DNA from: an uncultured Phocaeicola sp.
GTDB taxonomy: Bacteria > Bacteroidota > Bacteroidia > Bacteroidales > Bacteroidaceae
Assembly (NCBI GenBank): GCA_944319745.1
Contig: CALUET010000008.1
Coordinates: 1 to 64,000 of the forward strand
Reading direction: 5' to 3'
DNA: 64,000 nucleotides
Both the position numbers and the translations under genes were made by a program. Below are positions 21,163 to 30,467 of the stretch, in pieces; position 1 is the first letter of the stretch, and every line of letters begins with the position of its first letter. The notes beneath the pieces are model-generated. The model was given only the letters and a program-made list of their open reading frames with translations. It did no database searches and was not told where the DNA came from.

Positions 21163-21909
21163 TTACTTGTTGTGTTCACGAATAAACATATCCAATGCAG
21201 CGGGCATGGAAGGCGCTACTGTATTGGGAGCTTCCAGATCAAGTCGCAAACCCGCTTCCCGCACAGCTTTGGCTGTTGTCGGTCCGAAACTTCCGATGGC
21301 GATGTCTTTTTGTTCGAAATTCGGGAAGTTTTTCATCAGCGATTGTATTCCGGCCGGACTAAAGAAGATAAGCATGTCGTAGTCGAACTGCTCTTCCGGA
21401 GTAAAATCGTTGCTTACTGTGCGGTACATAACGGCTTCCGTGTGCTGAATGTGGTGTTTGTCGAGCAAATCTTTTACTTCGTCATTGTGTACATCCGACA
21501 TTGGTATGAAATATTTTTCCGTATTGTGTTTGACAATGAGCGGTATCAGATCGACAAATTTCCCTGTTGTTCCAAAAAATACTTTGCGCTTACGGTACTG
21601 AACGTACTTTTGAATGTATAAAGCAATCTGCTCAGATGTACAGAAGTATTTCATGGTTTCCGGAATAGTTACGCGCAAGTCGACACAAAGATTGAAGAAA
21701 TGATCAATTGCGTGCCGAGAAGTGAAGATAATCGCGGTGTGGTCTAAGATGGAAACTTTCTGTTGTCTGAATTCTTTAGCCGATAAACTTTGAACTTTTA
21801 TGAACGGTCTGAAATCTATTTTCACGCCGTATTTCTCAGCAATGTCGTAATAAGGAGACTTTTCCGACGTCGGTTTTGGCTGAGAAACGAGAACTTTTTT
21901 AATCTTCAA
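21163..21909 (-). CDS. hemD: Uroporphyrinogen-III synthase
   Basis: Closes and isomerises hydroxymethylbilane to uroporphyrinogen III in tetrapyrrole synthesis. The 248-residue protein follows the weakly conserved HemD pattern: two alternating Rossmann-like lobes, an early TSRHAIDHFF, YFCTSEQIALYIQKY, and the late FFSPAGIQSLMKNFP and IAIGSFGPTTAKAVREAGL. The other hem genes are elsewhere. Its start overlaps the upstream DUF4271 stop by 4 bases, so the two are translationally linked. Confidence 0.88.
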   Translation of the reverse strand: MKIKKVLVSQPKPTSEKSPYYDIAEKYGVKIDFRPFIKVQSLSAKEFRQQKVSILDHTAIIFTSRHAIDHFFNLCVDLRVTIPETMKYFCTSEQIALYIQKYVQYRKRKVFFGTTGKFVDLIPLIVKHNTEKYFIPMSDVHNDEVKDLLDKHHIQHTEAVMYRTVSNDFTPEEQFDYDMLIFFSPAGIQSLMKNFPNFEQKDIAIGSFGPTTAKAVREAGLRLDLEAPNTVAPSMPAALDMFIREHNK

Positions 21910-22727
21910 TGTAGTAAAAAATTAAAATTAAAAATGCTGTTTATATATTCCATCACTTTCCATAAAAGAAGATCGGGAACTATTTCCAGGGCACAAAAGT
22001 ACAAAATTAAATGGATTACGCCATATAAATTATAAAAAAAGTTCTTTATACTTTTGTAAAATAATAATATTTTACTGCATATATATAGGGCGATAGCCGC
22101 AAGTAAAGTGACGTTTATGCTTAAATCGGAGAAGATTATGATTATGATATAGGGAAAGAGGATGACAGACATGCCGGCATGAAGAATGATATATCCTTTT
22201 GCCCATGTTTTGTTTTGCTCTTTGTCAAAGAAAATCCAATTGATAAATCGGTACATCGTGTATTTGTAGCAGTAGAGAAACAGCATTAAACCAATGTAAA
22301 TGCTGAGGAGAATTTTGTGAGGATCCTGATGGAAGAGCGATGTGTCGGCGATTGAAAAGTAATAGAAAAACCAGATTCCGCATAAAATGCAGCCTATCCC
22401 GATTAAAAGGAGGAAATATTTTATATCGGGTTTTAACGATGTGTCGTAATAATGGCTGCGCTCTTTGTTTTGAATGAAATCGGACATTTGTTGTAGTAAG
22501 GAAGTCTTTGTCTTTTTCAGTGCGTAACAAAATGGGATAAAGCAGAGCAAAAGCAGAATGATTAGATACGGTTCGGAAGAAAGTTTTTCGGGACGAACTT
22601 CTCCTTTCATCCCCGATGTGTCGGGGACACACTGGCTTTCTGTTGTGTTTGTTTCAGGTGAGTTCAGGTATGATTCCTGTTCTTTTACCTGATTTTCCCA
22701 CGGTGATATCAGACAAGGACTGTTCAT
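21906..22727 (-). CDS. DUF4271 integral membrane protein
   Basis: A 273-residue protein of unknown function. After a polar N-terminal 50 residues it has about six to seven hydrophobic segments (starting PYLIILLLLCFIPFCYAL near 53, ending YGVIHLILYFCALEIVP near 240). The family is found in Bacteroidota, usually beside hemD. It overlaps hemD by 4 bases and the upstream LOG gene by 4 bases, so the three form one tight operon. Confidence 0.8.
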   Translation of the reverse strand: MNSPCLISPWENQVKEQESYLNSPETNTTESQCVPDTSGMKGEVRPEKLSSEPYLIILLLLCFIPFCYALKKTKTSLLQQMSDFIQNKERSHYYDTSLKPDIKYFLLLIGIGCILCGIWFFYYFSIADTSLFHQDPHKILLSIYIGLMLFLYCYKYTMYRFINWIFFDKEQNKTWAKGYIILHAGMSVILFPYIIIIIFSDLSINVTLLAAIALYICSKILLFYKSIKNFFYNLYGVIHLILYFCALEIVPDLLLWKVMEYINSIFNFNFLLH

Positions 22728-23311
22728 ATTGTTGAGTATTTACAAATGGTTTTGTCCCACACGGGGATATGATACAAAAGGTCGACGGCTTCTTCCGGCG
22801 TGGAAGATACGCACCAGATGTCACGATGCCGGTTGCGCATGAATTGTTCCGCTATGGCGTGTTCCAGCATATCCAGCAGGGAATTGTAAAATCCGTCGGT
22901 ATTGAGTATGACAATTGGTTTCAGATATAGTCCGAGTTGTTTCCACGTTATAATCTCAAGCAGCTCTTCCATTGTTCCGCATCCGCCGGGAAGTGCGATG
23001 ACTCCATCCGACATTTCGGCCATGAGGCGTTTTCTTTCGTGCATGGTATCGGTTTCGATCAATCGGGTTAACCCTTTGTGGTGCCATCCTTGCTGCACCA
23101 TAAAGTGCGGAATGATGCCGGTAACTGTTCCTCCCGACTGCAGCGCAGCGTTACTTATTGCGCCCATTAGTCCTTGTCGCCCGGCACCGTTTATCAGATT
23201 GATGTGACGGAGTGCCAGCAACCGCCCCAGTTTTTCCGCAGCCGAAAAATATGTTTTGTCTATTTGTGTGCTCGAAGCGCTGTAAACGCATACGTTGTTT
23301 ATCTGATTCAT
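22724..23311 (-). CDS. LOG-family protein (TIGR00730; nucleoside monophosphate phosphoribohydrolase-like)
   Basis: A 195-residue Rossmann-like protein with the hallmark PGGCGTMEELLEIITW (near residue 106) and the upstream NGAGRQGLMGAISNAAL. Plant LOG and some bacterial relatives release the base from cytokinin riboside 5'-monophosphates; most bacterial members probably act on ordinary nucleotides such as AMP. It is the first gene of the LOG-DUF4271-hemD operon. A TATCTTTG box lies 30 bases upstream (23348-23341). Confidence 0.88.
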   Translation of the reverse strand: MNQINNVCVYSASSTQIDKTYFSAAEKLGRLLALRHINLINGAGRQGLMGAISNAALQSGGTVTGIIPHFMVQQGWHHKGLTRLIETDTMHERKRLMAEMSDGVIALPGGCGTMEELLEIITWKQLGLYLKPIVILNTDGFYNSLLDMLEHAIAEQFMRNRHRDIWCVSSTPEEAVDLLYHIPVWDKTICKYSTI

Positions 23312-23340
23312 CGGGATAATTTATCGAATGATTGGTGGTA

Positions 23341-23348
23341 CAAAGATA
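23341..23348 (-). promoter_or_regulatory. -7 element of the LOG-DUF4271-hemD operon
   Basis: Minus-strand TATCTTTG, an exact -7 match 30 bases before the LOG start. No -33 TTG is visible at the proper distance. Confidence 0.45.
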
Positions 23349-23365
23349 ATTATTTAGGGGAAGAG

Positions 23366-23429
23366 ATAAAAAGAGACGGGCACGAATCCGACAGTTTATT
23401 TCGTTGTTTTTATCGGTTCGTGCCCGTCT
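23366..23429 (-). terminator. Terminator of metK
   Basis: A 13-bp perfect stem AGACGGGCACGAA (23374-23386) with its complement at 23417-23429, extended inside by CCGA/TCGG. On the minus strand it is followed by CTCTTTTTATC. It lies 21 bases past the metK stop. Confidence 0.8.
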
Positions 23430-23449
23430 TTATAGGGAAAGACCTGCGC

Positions 23450-24745
23450 TTATTTCAGGTTGAATGCTTTTTTTACGATGTCTACGTAGTCTAATTTTTC
23501 CCAGGTAAACAGTTCCACTTCCACGGTTTTATTGCCTTCGTATATCGATTTGAAGTGTTTGGTTACGGTTTTTGGCTCGCGCCCCATGTGCCCGTATGCG
23601 GCTGTTTCACTGTAAATGGGGTTACGTAGTTTCAAACGTTCTTCGATGGCGTGCGGACGCATATCGAAGATTTCGCCGATTTTTTGTGCTATTTCTCCGT
23701 CACTCAGGGCAACATTGCTTCGGCCGTAGGTATTAACGTAAATATTTATGGGCTGAGCTACACCAATAGCATACGATACTTGCACCAGAATTTCGTCGGC
23801 CACTCCGGCAGCCACAAGGTTCTTTGCTATATGACGTGCCGCATAAGCTGCGCTTCGATCGACTTTGCTCGGATCTTTTCCCGAGAAGGCTCCGCCGCCG
23901 TGTGCTCCCGCACCTCCGTAAGTATCGACAATGATTTTCCGACCTGTCAGCCCCGTATCGCCATGAGGCCCCCCGATTACGAATTTTCCGGTGGGATTGA
24001 CGAGGTATTTTATCTCGTTGTTAAAAAGAGACAGTACCGACGGATTGTGTATTTCGGCGATAACTCTGGGCATAAGTATCTCGATGATGTCTTTCTTTAT
24101 TTGCGACAGCATTTCCTCATCGGCCTTGAGTTGCGCTTCTTTTGTTTCGTCCTTCGGAAGAATAAATTCGTCATGTTGCGTAGAAACAACGATGGTATCT
24201 ATGCGGATGGGGCGGCGGTTGTCGTCATATTCTATCGTTACCTGACTTTTAGCATCGGGACGAAGGTAGGTCATGACCTTCCCCTCTTTGCGGATTTCTG
24301 CCAGGACCATTAGTATTTTGTGCGCAAGGTCGAGGGAAAGCGGCATGTAGTTTTCTGTCTCTTTTGTGGCATAACCGAACATCATGCCTTGGTCTCCTGC
24401 TCCTTGATTCATCGGATCTTCACGTTCCACTCCGCGGTTTATGTCGGGACTTTGCTCGTGTATGGCTGAAAAAACCCCGCATGAGTTGCCATCGAACATG
24501 TACTCGCTTTTTGTATAACCTATTCGGTTGATGACTTCGCGTGCAACAGTTTGTAGATCGATGTAGGCTTCTGTTTTGATTTCTCCCGCAAGTACGACCT
24601 GACCGGTGGTTACTAATGTTTCGCACGCCACCTTCGAGTTGGGATCGTATGCTAGCAATTTGTCGAGTACGGCGTCAGATATCTGGTCGGCCACCTTGTC
24701 AGGATGTCCTTCAGATACCGATTCGGATGTAAATAGATATCCCAT
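23450..24745 (-). CDS. metK: S-adenosylmethionine synthetase
   Basis: Makes S-adenosylmethionine from methionine and ATP. The 431-residue protein has the ATP motif [20 protein letters not shown] at residues 7-26, [12 protein letters not shown] near 115, and [22 protein letters not shown] (the second signature) near 275. The length is slightly above the ~385-residue E. coli enzyme, as usual in Bacteroidetes. Its leader holds a SAM-II riboswitch and a terminator hairpin, so expression should fall when its product is plentiful. Confidence 0.98.
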   Translation of the reverse strand: MGYLFTSESVSEGHPDKVADQISDAVLDKLLAYDPNSKVACETLVTTGQVVLAGEIKTEAYIDLQTVAREVINRIGYTKSEYMFDGNSCGVFSAIHEQSPDINRGVEREDPMNQGAGDQGMMFGYATKETENYMPLSLDLAHKILMVLAEIRKEGKVMTYLRPDAKSQVTIEYDDNRRPIRIDTIVVSTQHDEFILPKDETKEAQLKADEEMLSQIKKDIIEILMPRVIAEIHNPSVLSLFNNEIKYLVNPTGKFVIGGPHGDTGLTGRKIIVDTYGGAGAHGGGAFSGKDPSKVDRSAAYAARHIAKNLVAAGVADEILVQVSYAIGVAQPINIYVNTYGRSNVALSDGEIAQKIGEIFDMRPHAIEERLKLRNPIYSETAAYGHMGREPKTVTKHFKSIYEGNKTVEVELFTWEKLDYVDIVKKAFNLK

Positions 24746-24774
24746 AATTTTAAAAAATTAGAAAAGTTTGTTGT

Positions 24775-24795
24775 AAAAAATATCCGTGTACGGAT
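24775..24795 (-). terminator. Riboswitch-associated terminator in the metK leader
   Basis: On the minus strand ATCCG-TACA-CGGAT (24795-24782) forms a 5-bp stem followed by ATTTTTT. It sits about 35 bases after the SAM-II aptamer and 29 bases before the metK ATG, where a ligand-controlled attenuator would be expected. The stem is short, so it may be only a modest terminator. Confidence 0.55.
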
Positions 24796-24830
24796 GAGAG
24801 TAGGGGTATCTCTGTAGGAAAGTAAGAATG

Positions 24831-24879
24831 TGTTTTAGCATTTTTTTCCGTGGTTGCAAGCTACTCAAATCTGTCCACT
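24831..24879 (-). promoter_or_regulatory. SAM-II riboswitch aptamer upstream of metK
   Basis: The minus-strand RNA has the SAM-II order of elements. Stem P1 GTGG (24878-24875) pairs with CCAC (24853-24850). The P1 loop has the conserved GATTT and TTGCAA, and a downstream GCTAAAA (24839-24833) pairs through GCTA with TAGC (24863-24860) in the loop, giving the H-type pseudoknot. The consensus of this class (GAUUU...UUGCAA...GCUAAA) is matched in sequence and spacing. A TACCTTTG box ends about 15 bases before it, so the aptamer starts almost at the 5' end of the transcript. It should bind S-adenosylmethionine and lower metK expression. Confidence 0.88.
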
Positions 24880-24893
24880 TTTTAAATTCTTGG

Positions 24894-24901
24894 CAAAGGT
24901 A
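24894..24901 (-). promoter_or_regulatory. -7 element of the metK promoter
   Basis: Minus-strand TACCTTTG, exact -7 match, placed so that transcription starts about 10 bases before the SAM-II aptamer. No convincing -33 is seen. Confidence 0.5.
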
Positions 24902-24965
24902 TATAAAAATATCGAGATAAAGAAAAGAAAATAACGAATTCTGTTCGGAAAGATATCCCGATGTT

Positions 24966-25418
24966 TCAAAGAAACTCTTTCAGCTTTTTATGGTAGACCG
25001 GGTGTATTGTTTCCGGTGCAATTTCAGCCAGTGGAATCATGACGAAGGGCCTTTCTGTCATCAACGGGTGGGGCAAGGTGAGTTCTGCCGTTCGGATGAT
25101 CAGCGAGTCGTATAATAATAGGTCGATGTCGATGATCCGGTCATGATAAACCCGGTTTGTTGTTTTCCGGGTGCGGCCGGCTTCTTTTTCTATGCTTTGG
25201 GAAATGTGCAAGACTTCTGCGGGTGTCAGGTCGGTCTGTACGCAGATAGCTGCATTAAGAAAGTTGTTTTCCGAGGAAAAGCCCCAGGGTTCTGTTTCAT
25301 AAAAAGAAGATAGGGAAATGGTTTTCCCTATCTTTCTGTTTATTTCTTCTACGGCCCGGCGTATGTTTTCTTCTTTGTTTCCCAGGTTTGTTCCTAATCC
25401 GAGGTAGACAAGAGGCAT
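24966..25418 (-). CDS. folK: 2-amino-4-hydroxy-6-hydroxymethyldihydropteridine pyrophosphokinase
   Basis: Transfers pyrophosphate from ATP to hydroxymethyl-dihydropterin in folate synthesis. The 150-residue protein begins VYLGLGTNLGNKEENIRRA and contains YETEPWGF, FLNAAICVQTDLTP and the signature DRIIDIDLLLYDSLII followed by LPHPLMTERPFVMIPLAEIAP. It is the last gene of the minus-strand operon from ftsX; queA lies 16 bases upstream. Confidence 0.95.
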   Translation of the reverse strand: MPLVYLGLGTNLGNKEENIRRAVEEINRKIGKTISLSSFYETEPWGFSSENNFLNAAICVQTDLTPAEVLHISQSIEKEAGRTRKTTNRVYHDRIIDIDLLLYDSLIIRTAELTLPHPLMTERPFVMIPLAEIAPETIHPVYHKKLKEFL

Positions 25419-25434
25419 ATATTCTGTTTCAATT

Positions 25435-26490
25435 TTATTTATCCAGTATCAGCATTGCATCGCCGTAGCTCCCGAAACGATAGCCTTCTTTCAGGGCCGT
25501 ATCGTAGGCTTGCATGATAAGATCGTAGCCGCCGTATGCACAAACCAGCATCAACATGGAAGAATAAGGCATATGGAAGTTGCTGATCATCGAGTTGGCC
25601 ACCGAGAATTCATACGGGGGGAAGATGAATTTGTTGGTCCATCCTTCAAACTCTTTCAGGTGTCCGTCTGTTCCCACTGCGGTTTCTATGCTTCTCATAA
25701 CGCTTGTTCCTACGGCACAGATCTTCTTCTCTTGGTCTTTGGCTGCATTTACGATGCGGCAAGCATCGGCGTTGATGAACATCTGTTCCGAGTCCATTTT
25801 ATGTTTTGTCAGGTCTTCCACGTCAATGTCTCGGAAATTTCCAAGTCCGATATGCATGGTGATGAATGCAAAGTCGATGCCTTTTATTTCCATTCGCTTC
25901 ATTAGTTCGCGGCTGAAGTGCAGGCCGGCAGCCGGAGCTGTCACGGCTCCTTCGTTTTTTGCAAAGATTGTCTGGAATCGTTCTTCGTCTTCCGGTTCGG
26001 CCGGGCGCTTGATGTATGGAGGAAGAGGTGCTTCTCCCAGGCTGTAAAGAACCTTTTTGAATTCATCGTGCGGCCCGTCGTATAAGAAACGCAATGTGCG
26101 TCCTCTTGACGTTGTATTGTCAATTACTTCGGCTACCATCGAGTCGTCTTCGCCGAAATATAGTTTGTTTCCTATCCGGATTTTGCGTGCCGGATCTACC
26201 AACACGTCCCACAATCGGAACTCTTCATTCAATTCACGCAAGAGAAAAACCTCAATGCGGGCTCCGGTTTTTTCCTTGTTTCCGTACAATCTTGCAGGAA
26301 AGACTTTCGTATCATTGAAGATAAATACATCTTTGTCGTCGAAGTAGTTTAAAATATCCTTAAACATTACGTGTTCAATGTCTCCGGTGGATTTGTGAAC
26401 CACCATTAATCTTGACTCATCCCGATAGCGGGTTGGATACATTGCAATCCGTTCTTCCGGAAGTTTGAATTTGAATTGTGATAGTTTCAT
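25435..26490 (-). CDS. queA: S-adenosylmethionine:tRNA ribosyltransferase-isomerase
   Basis: Adds the ribosyl part of S-adenosylmethionine to preQ1 in tRNA to make epoxyqueuosine. The 351-residue protein has the N-terminal [47 protein letters not shown] near 185, [20 protein letters not shown] and the late [19 protein letters not shown]. It sits between truB (12 bases) and folK (16 bases). The in-window metK may supply its cosubstrate but is separately regulated. Confidence 0.97.
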   Translation of the reverse strand: MKLSQFKFKLPEERIAMYPTRYRDESRLMVVHKSTGDIEHVMFKDILNYFDDKDVFIFNDTKVFPARLYGNKEKTGARIEVFLLRELNEEFRLWDVLVDPARKIRIGNKLYFGEDDSMVAEVIDNTTSRGRTLRFLYDGPHDEFKKVLYSLGEAPLPPYIKRPAEPEDEERFQTIFAKNEGAVTAPAAGLHFSRELMKRMEIKGIDFAFITMHIGLGNFRDIDVEDLTKHKMDSEQMFINADACRIVNAAKDQEKKICAVGTSVMRSIETAVGTDGHLKEFEGWTNKFIFPPYEFSVANSMISNFHMPYSSMLMLVCAYGGYDLIMQAYDTALKEGYRFGSYGDAMLILDK

Positions 26491-26502
26491 ATACTTCTTT
26501 CC

Positions 26503-27207
26503 TTAATCATTTGTTGTTTCTATGTTTTGTTCTTCGAGCCATTGTGGAAAAGTTTCTACGTCCATGCAGTCGGACAAGGTGATGTTTCCCACGCGTGTTC
26601 GTATTAAACCGGTCAGATACGCTCCGCTTCCCAGCGCTTCCCCGACGTCTCTTGCCAGTGCACGTATGTATGTTCCTTTGCTGCAGACGACACGAATTTT
26701 GATAATCGGCAGATTATATTCCAATAATTCTATTTCGTCTATGGTCAAAGTCTTGGGTTTTAGAAGGACTTCATCGCCGTTTCTTGCGAGATCGTAAGCA
26801 CGTTTTCCGTCAATCTTGCAGGCAGAGAAGGAGGGAGGTACCTGTTCTATGGTCCCTATAAAGCGTTGTAATACCGATTCTACGAGTTCTTTTGTAATAT
26901 GTTCGGTAGGATATACGGCGTCTACTTCCTTCTCCATGTCGAAAGACGGTGTTGTCGCTCCCAAACATAACGTTGCAACATATTCTTTGGTGTGATGTTG
27001 AAACTCTTCGATGCGTTTGGTTGCTTTACCCGTGCAGATAATCATGACTCCGGTTGCTAAAGGATCGAGTGTTCCGGCGTGTCCCACCTTTATTTTTTTC
27101 AGCTCGAGTTTGCGACTTATATGGTATCTTATTTTGTTCACAACGGCAAAAGATGTCCACTTTAAGGGCTTGTTAAAATATAATACTTCTCCTTCTTTAA
27201 AATTCAT
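26503..27207 (-). CDS. truB: tRNA pseudouridine(55) synthase
   Basis: Isomerises U55 in the T loop of tRNAs. The 234-residue protein contains the catalytic-Asp motif VGHAGTLDPLATGVMIIC (Asp near residue 48), GKRAYDLARNG and VVCSKGTYIRALARDVGEALG. It lacks the longer C-terminal PUA-like domain of E. coli TruB, as is normal for short forms. It is 12 bases from both uppP and queA in one operon. Confidence 0.97.
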   Translation of the reverse strand: MNFKEGEVLYFNKPLKWTSFAVVNKIRYHISRKLELKKIKVGHAGTLDPLATGVMIICTGKATKRIEEFQHHTKEYVATLCLGATTPSFDMEKEVDAVYPTEHITKELVESVLQRFIGTIEQVPPSFSACKIDGKRAYDLARNGDEVLLKPKTLTIDEIELLEYNLPIIKIRVVCSKGTYIRALARDVGEALGSGAYLTGLIRTRVGNITLSDCMDVETFPQWLEEQNIETTND

Positions 27208-27219
27208 GTCCCGTTGGGT

Positions 27220-28023
27220 TTAAGATAATAAGCTGCAGATTATGGTAATTGTTCCGATTATTGCGCAGTAAATGCCGAAATAAATCAGCTTGCCTTTCTT
27301 CACGATGTTGATCATCCATTTGCATGCGATGCATCCCGAAATGAAGGCGGCCATAAAACCGACGGCCAGCGATAAGGTGGACACTTCGGCGTTTACAGCA
27401 GAAGCTTCTTTTACAATTTTTATTCCGTCCAATAAAGCTTCTCCTAAAATGGGAGGAATTACCATGAGGAACGAGAACTGTGCAAGAATCTCCTTTTTGT
27501 TTCCTAAAAGAAGTCCCGTTGCAATGGTAGTTCCCGAGCGTGAAAGTCCGGGAAGAACGGCGCAAGCCTGGGAAAGTCCGATGATGAATGCGTCCCTTTT
27601 GCTTATGCTATCTTTTATGCGCGGTTTTGCATAATAGGAAAAGACGAGTAAAACGGTGGTGACCAACAGCATGATTCCCACAATCAGCAGGCCGGAACCG
27701 AATATCTGTTCCACATAATCTTTGAAGAACAGCCCGATGATAGCCACAGGGATCATCGAAATCAGTATGTTGATCACGTATCGTGTTTCGTCGTTCATGC
27801 GGAACTTAAACAAACCTTTAAACAGCCATGTTATTTCTTTATGCAGAATGACCAGTGTACTTAAGACCGTCGCTACGTGAACGACAATGGTAAAAGTCAG
27901 ATTGTCTTCTCCTTCTATTCCGAAAAGTGCGGAACCTATTGCCAGGTGGCCGCTGCTGCTTACGGGAAGATATTCCGTTAATCCTTGTAAAAGGCCTAAA
28001 ATGAGTGCTTCTATCCAGCTCAT
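27220..28023 (-). CDS. uppP: Undecaprenyl-diphosphate phosphatase
   Basis: Recycles the lipid carrier for peptidoglycan and other polymers by dephosphorylating undecaprenyl pyrophosphate, in the inner membrane. The 267-residue BacA/UppP protein has about 8 membrane segments. Both conserved motifs are present: [14 protein letters not shown] (near residue 14) and [19 protein letters not shown] (near 160). It starts 2 bases after the DUF3098 stop and lies 12 bases before truB. High activity of this family is linked to bacitracin tolerance. Confidence 0.96.
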   Translation of the reverse strand: MSWIEALILGLLQGLTEYLPVSSSGHLAIGSALFGIEGEDNLTFTIVVHVATVLSTLVILHKEITWLFKGLFKFRMNDETRYVINILISMIPVAIIGLFFKDYVEQIFGSGLLIVGIMLLVTTVLLVFSYYAKPRIKDSISKRDAFIIGLSQACAVLPGLSRSGTTIATGLLLGNKKEILAQFSFLMVIPPILGEALLDGIKIVKEASAVNAEVSTLSLAVGFMAAFISGCIACKWMINIVKKGKLIYFGIYCAIIGTITIICSLLS

Positions 28024-28025
28024 GA

Positions 28026-28271
28026 TTAATTGTTTGTGTTGTGGTGTTTATTGAAAGGTTTGTACAAAATTCCGTAAATCATAAATATGAATCCGAAAAA
28101 ACATATAAATGGTGCAACTTTTATTCGCCGTGCACTGAATATGTCTGCCTCGAATGTTGTTTCGGTAGAACCCGGTCCTGTCATCAGAAGAAAACCTATG
28201 ATGATGATGACCATGCCTATTCCCAGTAGAATGAAATTCTTTTTGTCAAGAGCAAAATTCTTTTTATCCAT
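28026..28271 (-). CDS. DUF3098 small membrane protein
   Basis: An 81-residue protein with two hydrophobic helices ([19 protein letters not shown], about 14-32, and [18 protein letters not shown], about 52-69) separated by a short polar loop. The family is typical of Bacteroidota and sits between ftsX and uppP in this conserved cluster. Function is unknown; the position suggests the cell envelope or division. Confidence 0.85.
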   Translation of the reverse strand: MDKKNFALDKKNFILLGIGMVIIIIGFLLMTGPGSTETTFEADIFSARRIKVAPFICFFGFIFMIYGILYKPFNKHHNTNN

Positions 28272-28290
28272 ATCAAATGTTCTGTTGTTT

Positions 28291-29157
28291 TTATTTATAT
28301 AATTCGCCGGCTTTCATCCTTAAATACTTGTTTATGGAGATGAGAGCACAGAGTGTTGTGATAAGTATTCCGAAGATCAATACGGTTCCTGCCACTGTCA
28401 GGAGGACAGCAGGCGTTATGATTTCGATTAAGTCGGGCTCGTATTGCACGCAAAAATAGGCCGCTGTTGTCAGAAGAGCATCGGCTATGATTGCAGACAA
28501 CAGGCCGATCCAGATGTTATGTACCAGGAACGGACGGCGAATAAACGCACGGCTTGCTCCTACCAACTTCATCGTATGGATAAGGAAACGTTTCGAATAA
28601 ATAGTCAGCCGAATGGTATTGTTGATAAGCGCGAAGGAAATCAGCGTAAGCAATGCCGCCAATCCCAATAAGAAGAAGCTGATTTTTTTGATATTTTGGT
28701 TTACTGCATCCATAAGATCTTGAGGATAATCTATTTCAAGGATGCGTTTGTCGGATAAGATTTCCTTCTTTATCTTCTCTATACTGTCTGTATTGGCATA
28801 ATCGGCGTTGAGTTTTATCTCGATGGATGCGTTGAACGGATTATACCCGAGGAATTCTGCCGGATCGGTTCCCATTGCTTCGGTTTGTTCCTTGAGGGCT
28901 TGTTTTTTGGAGATGTAGTTCGTTTGTTTTACGTACGGTTTTTCGTTCAAGGATTTCCGGAAGCTTAACAGCTCGGTTTCTTTCATGTCATCACTGATTG
29001 ATACCGAAAGGGCAATGTTTTCACGTACGTATACCGACAAATTATTCGCGGTCAGCAGGAAAAAAACAACCCCTCCCAATAATAAAAGTACCAGTGTGGT
29101 ACTGATACTCGCCGTGATGAATTGCATATTAAACAGTGTACCTATTTTTTTACTCAT
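28291..29157 (-). CDS. ftsX: Cell division protein FtsX-like permease
   Basis: The membrane subunit of the FtsEX complex, which links ATP hydrolysis to peptidoglycan hydrolase activation at the septum. The 288-residue protein has an N-terminal membrane segment (about 18-40), an extracytoplasmic domain (about 45-165) and three further membrane segments (about 170-280), the FtsX layout, with the ALINNTIRLTIYSKRFLIHTM region between. The ATG at 29157 fits the family start and overlaps the upstream methyltransferase stop by 4 bases. ftsE is not adjacent. Confidence 0.9.
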   Translation of the reverse strand: MSKKIGTLFNMQFITASISTTLVLLLLGGVVFFLLTANNLSVYVRENIALSVSISDDMKETELLSFRKSLNEKPYVKQTNYISKKQALKEQTEAMGTDPAEFLGYNPFNASIEIKLNADYANTDSIEKIKKEILSDKRILEIDYPQDLMDAVNQNIKKISFFLLGLAALLTLISFALINNTIRLTIYSKRFLIHTMKLVGASRAFIRRPFLVHNIWIGLLSAIIADALLTTAAYFCVQYEPDLIEIITPAVLLTVAGTVLIFGILITTLCALISINKYLRMKAGELYK

Positions 29158-30056
29158 GATTGTTTTTTTCTGAATACATAAATAATCGAACTGCTTTGTT
29201 CTTTTCTTGCCACTGTGGCAAGCCATCCTTTTGTTCCGTTTATTGCACCCTTCAGCAAGGGAAAACGGCTTCCTTTATATTTTTCCGTGAGGATGGAAAT
29301 ATAAAAGACGTCGAATGGCATGGTGTATGTCTCGGCCAAAATAAATCCGTGCGCCGCCCCGAATTGCTGCATTGTCGACGGGGTAAAGTGCCAAAGATGC
29401 CGGGGGACATCGTAAGCAGCCCACATCTCTTTATATTTGTTTGCATCGAAAGAGTTTGCGTTCGGCACGGCTATGACCAGAATGCCCCGTTCTTTCAGCA
29501 GGAAATTGAGCTTGTCCCACGTCGGATTCAGTTTTTCCAGATGCTCCATGACGTGCCACAGTGTGATGACGTCGAAAGAGTTTTGTTTGTACTTATCCAG
29601 CATTTCCGGCGGATCGACATGTACTTCAAACTGCTTTTCCGCGAAAGTCCTTGCCCGGGAATCTTTTTCGGTAGCATAAACCTGCCATCCTCTTTTCTGC
29701 ATGAAGCCGCTGAAGTAGCCTGTTCCCGTCCCGATGTCAAGTAAGATGCCGTGGTTTAATCCGCTGTTTCGCTCGATGAGATGTGCTTTTTTCGAAAGCA
29801 TCCATCGGCGTACCCGGTGATAAATTCGGTTTACAATGCCTTTGTGCGTATCGGAATGTGAGATATAATCGGGGGTATTATAGTATCTTTCCATTTCAGA
29901 TTCGCACGGAACGTTCTGAGTGAACAAGAAGCCGCAATGTAAACAACGGCATATATCAAACGATTCGCCGGTTACATAATGGTCGATGCATGTGATAGCC
30001 TTTTCAAAAGCTGCCTTTCCGCATAACGGACATTCGGTTATGTTCACTGTATTCAC
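29154..30056 (-). CDS. Class I SAM-dependent methyltransferase with N-terminal Cys pairs
   Basis: A protein of about 300 residues. The N-terminal 50 residues carry two CxxC pairs (CPLCG and CRCLHCG) that could bind zinc. A methyltransferase domain follows with motif I LLDIGTGTGYFSGFM near residue 105, an acidic YATEKDSRARTFAE and VITLWHVMEHL. The substrate is unknown; similar proteins are often placed with cell-surface polymer genes. No ATG start exists: GTG at 30056 is chosen because a GGGAAG stretch lies just upstream, while a TTG at 30086 overlaps a promoter-like TTATTTTG. It overlaps ftsX by 4 bases. Confidence 0.75.
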   Translation of the reverse strand: MNTVNITECPLCGKAAFEKAITCIDHYVTGESFDICRCLHCGFLFTQNVPCESEMERYYNTPDYISHSDTHKGIVNRIYHRVRRWMLSKKAHLIERNSGLNHGILLDIGTGTGYFSGFMQKRGWQVYATEKDSRARTFAEKQFEVHVDPPEMLDKYKQNSFDVITLWHVMEHLEKLNPTWDKLNFLLKERGILVIAVPNANSFDANKYKEMWAAYDVPRHLWHFTPSTMQQFGAAHGFILAETYTMPFDVFYISILTEKYKGSRFPLLKGAINGTKGWLATVARKEQSSSIIYVFRKKQS

Positions 30057-30130
30057 TTTCTTCCCTAATTTGCTGCAAAATAACAAATAAATTAGGGATT
30101 GGCAGAATTTATTTAAAAGTTTTTAAGAGT

Positions 30131-30163
30131 ATTGCCCGGGATGAAAAAGAATCTGTATCTTTA
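30131..30163 (+). promoter_or_regulatory. Promoter of the PspC gene (-33/-7)
   Basis: TTG at 30132-30134, 21 bases, then TATCTTTA at 30156-30163, seven of eight positions like TAnnTTTG. It lies 23 bases before the start codon. Confidence 0.5.
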
Positions 30164-30186
30164 CTTCGCATGTTTAGATATAAATT

Positions 30187-30402
30187 ATGGGGGAATACAA
30201 AAGACTTGCTCGCCCTGTTAGGGGAAGGATGCTGGCCGGTGTGTGTGCCGGATTCGCGGACTTTTTGGGATGGGATGTGACATTGTTGCGCGTTGCCTAC
30301 GTGCTTTTGACATTTCTTACCGTGTTTTCAGGTGTGTTTGTTTACCTGCTTTTATGGATTCTTATGCCGGTTGCTGTTCAGGGACCGGGAAGAAATCCTT
30401 GA
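30187..30402 (+). CDS. PspC domain-containing protein
   Basis: A 71-residue membrane protein with the PspC domain: KRLARPVRGRMLAGVCAGFADFLG followed by a long hydrophobic helix (about 37-65). In enterobacteria PspC senses envelope stress and relieves PspA inhibition; the standalone short form in Bacteroidetes has no proven role. It is a single-gene unit with its own promoter and terminator, convergent with miaB. Confidence 0.88.
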   Translation: MGEYKRLARPVRGRMLAGVCAGFADFLGWDVTLLRVAYVLLTFLTVFSGVFVYLLLWILMPVAVQGPGRNP

Positions 30403-30424
30403 AAGAACGCGTTTTTTTATATGA

Positions 30425-30464
30425 AACATCGCAGCGGATTTACCTGTTCGCTGCGATGTTTTTT
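30425..30464 (+). terminator. Terminator of the PspC gene
   Basis: Perfect 12-bp stem AACATCGCAGCG/CGCTGCGATGTT (30425-30436 and 30449-30460) with a 12-base loop, followed by TTTT on the plus strand. It lies just before the convergent miaB stop. Confidence 0.8.
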
Positions 30465-30467
30465 CGG

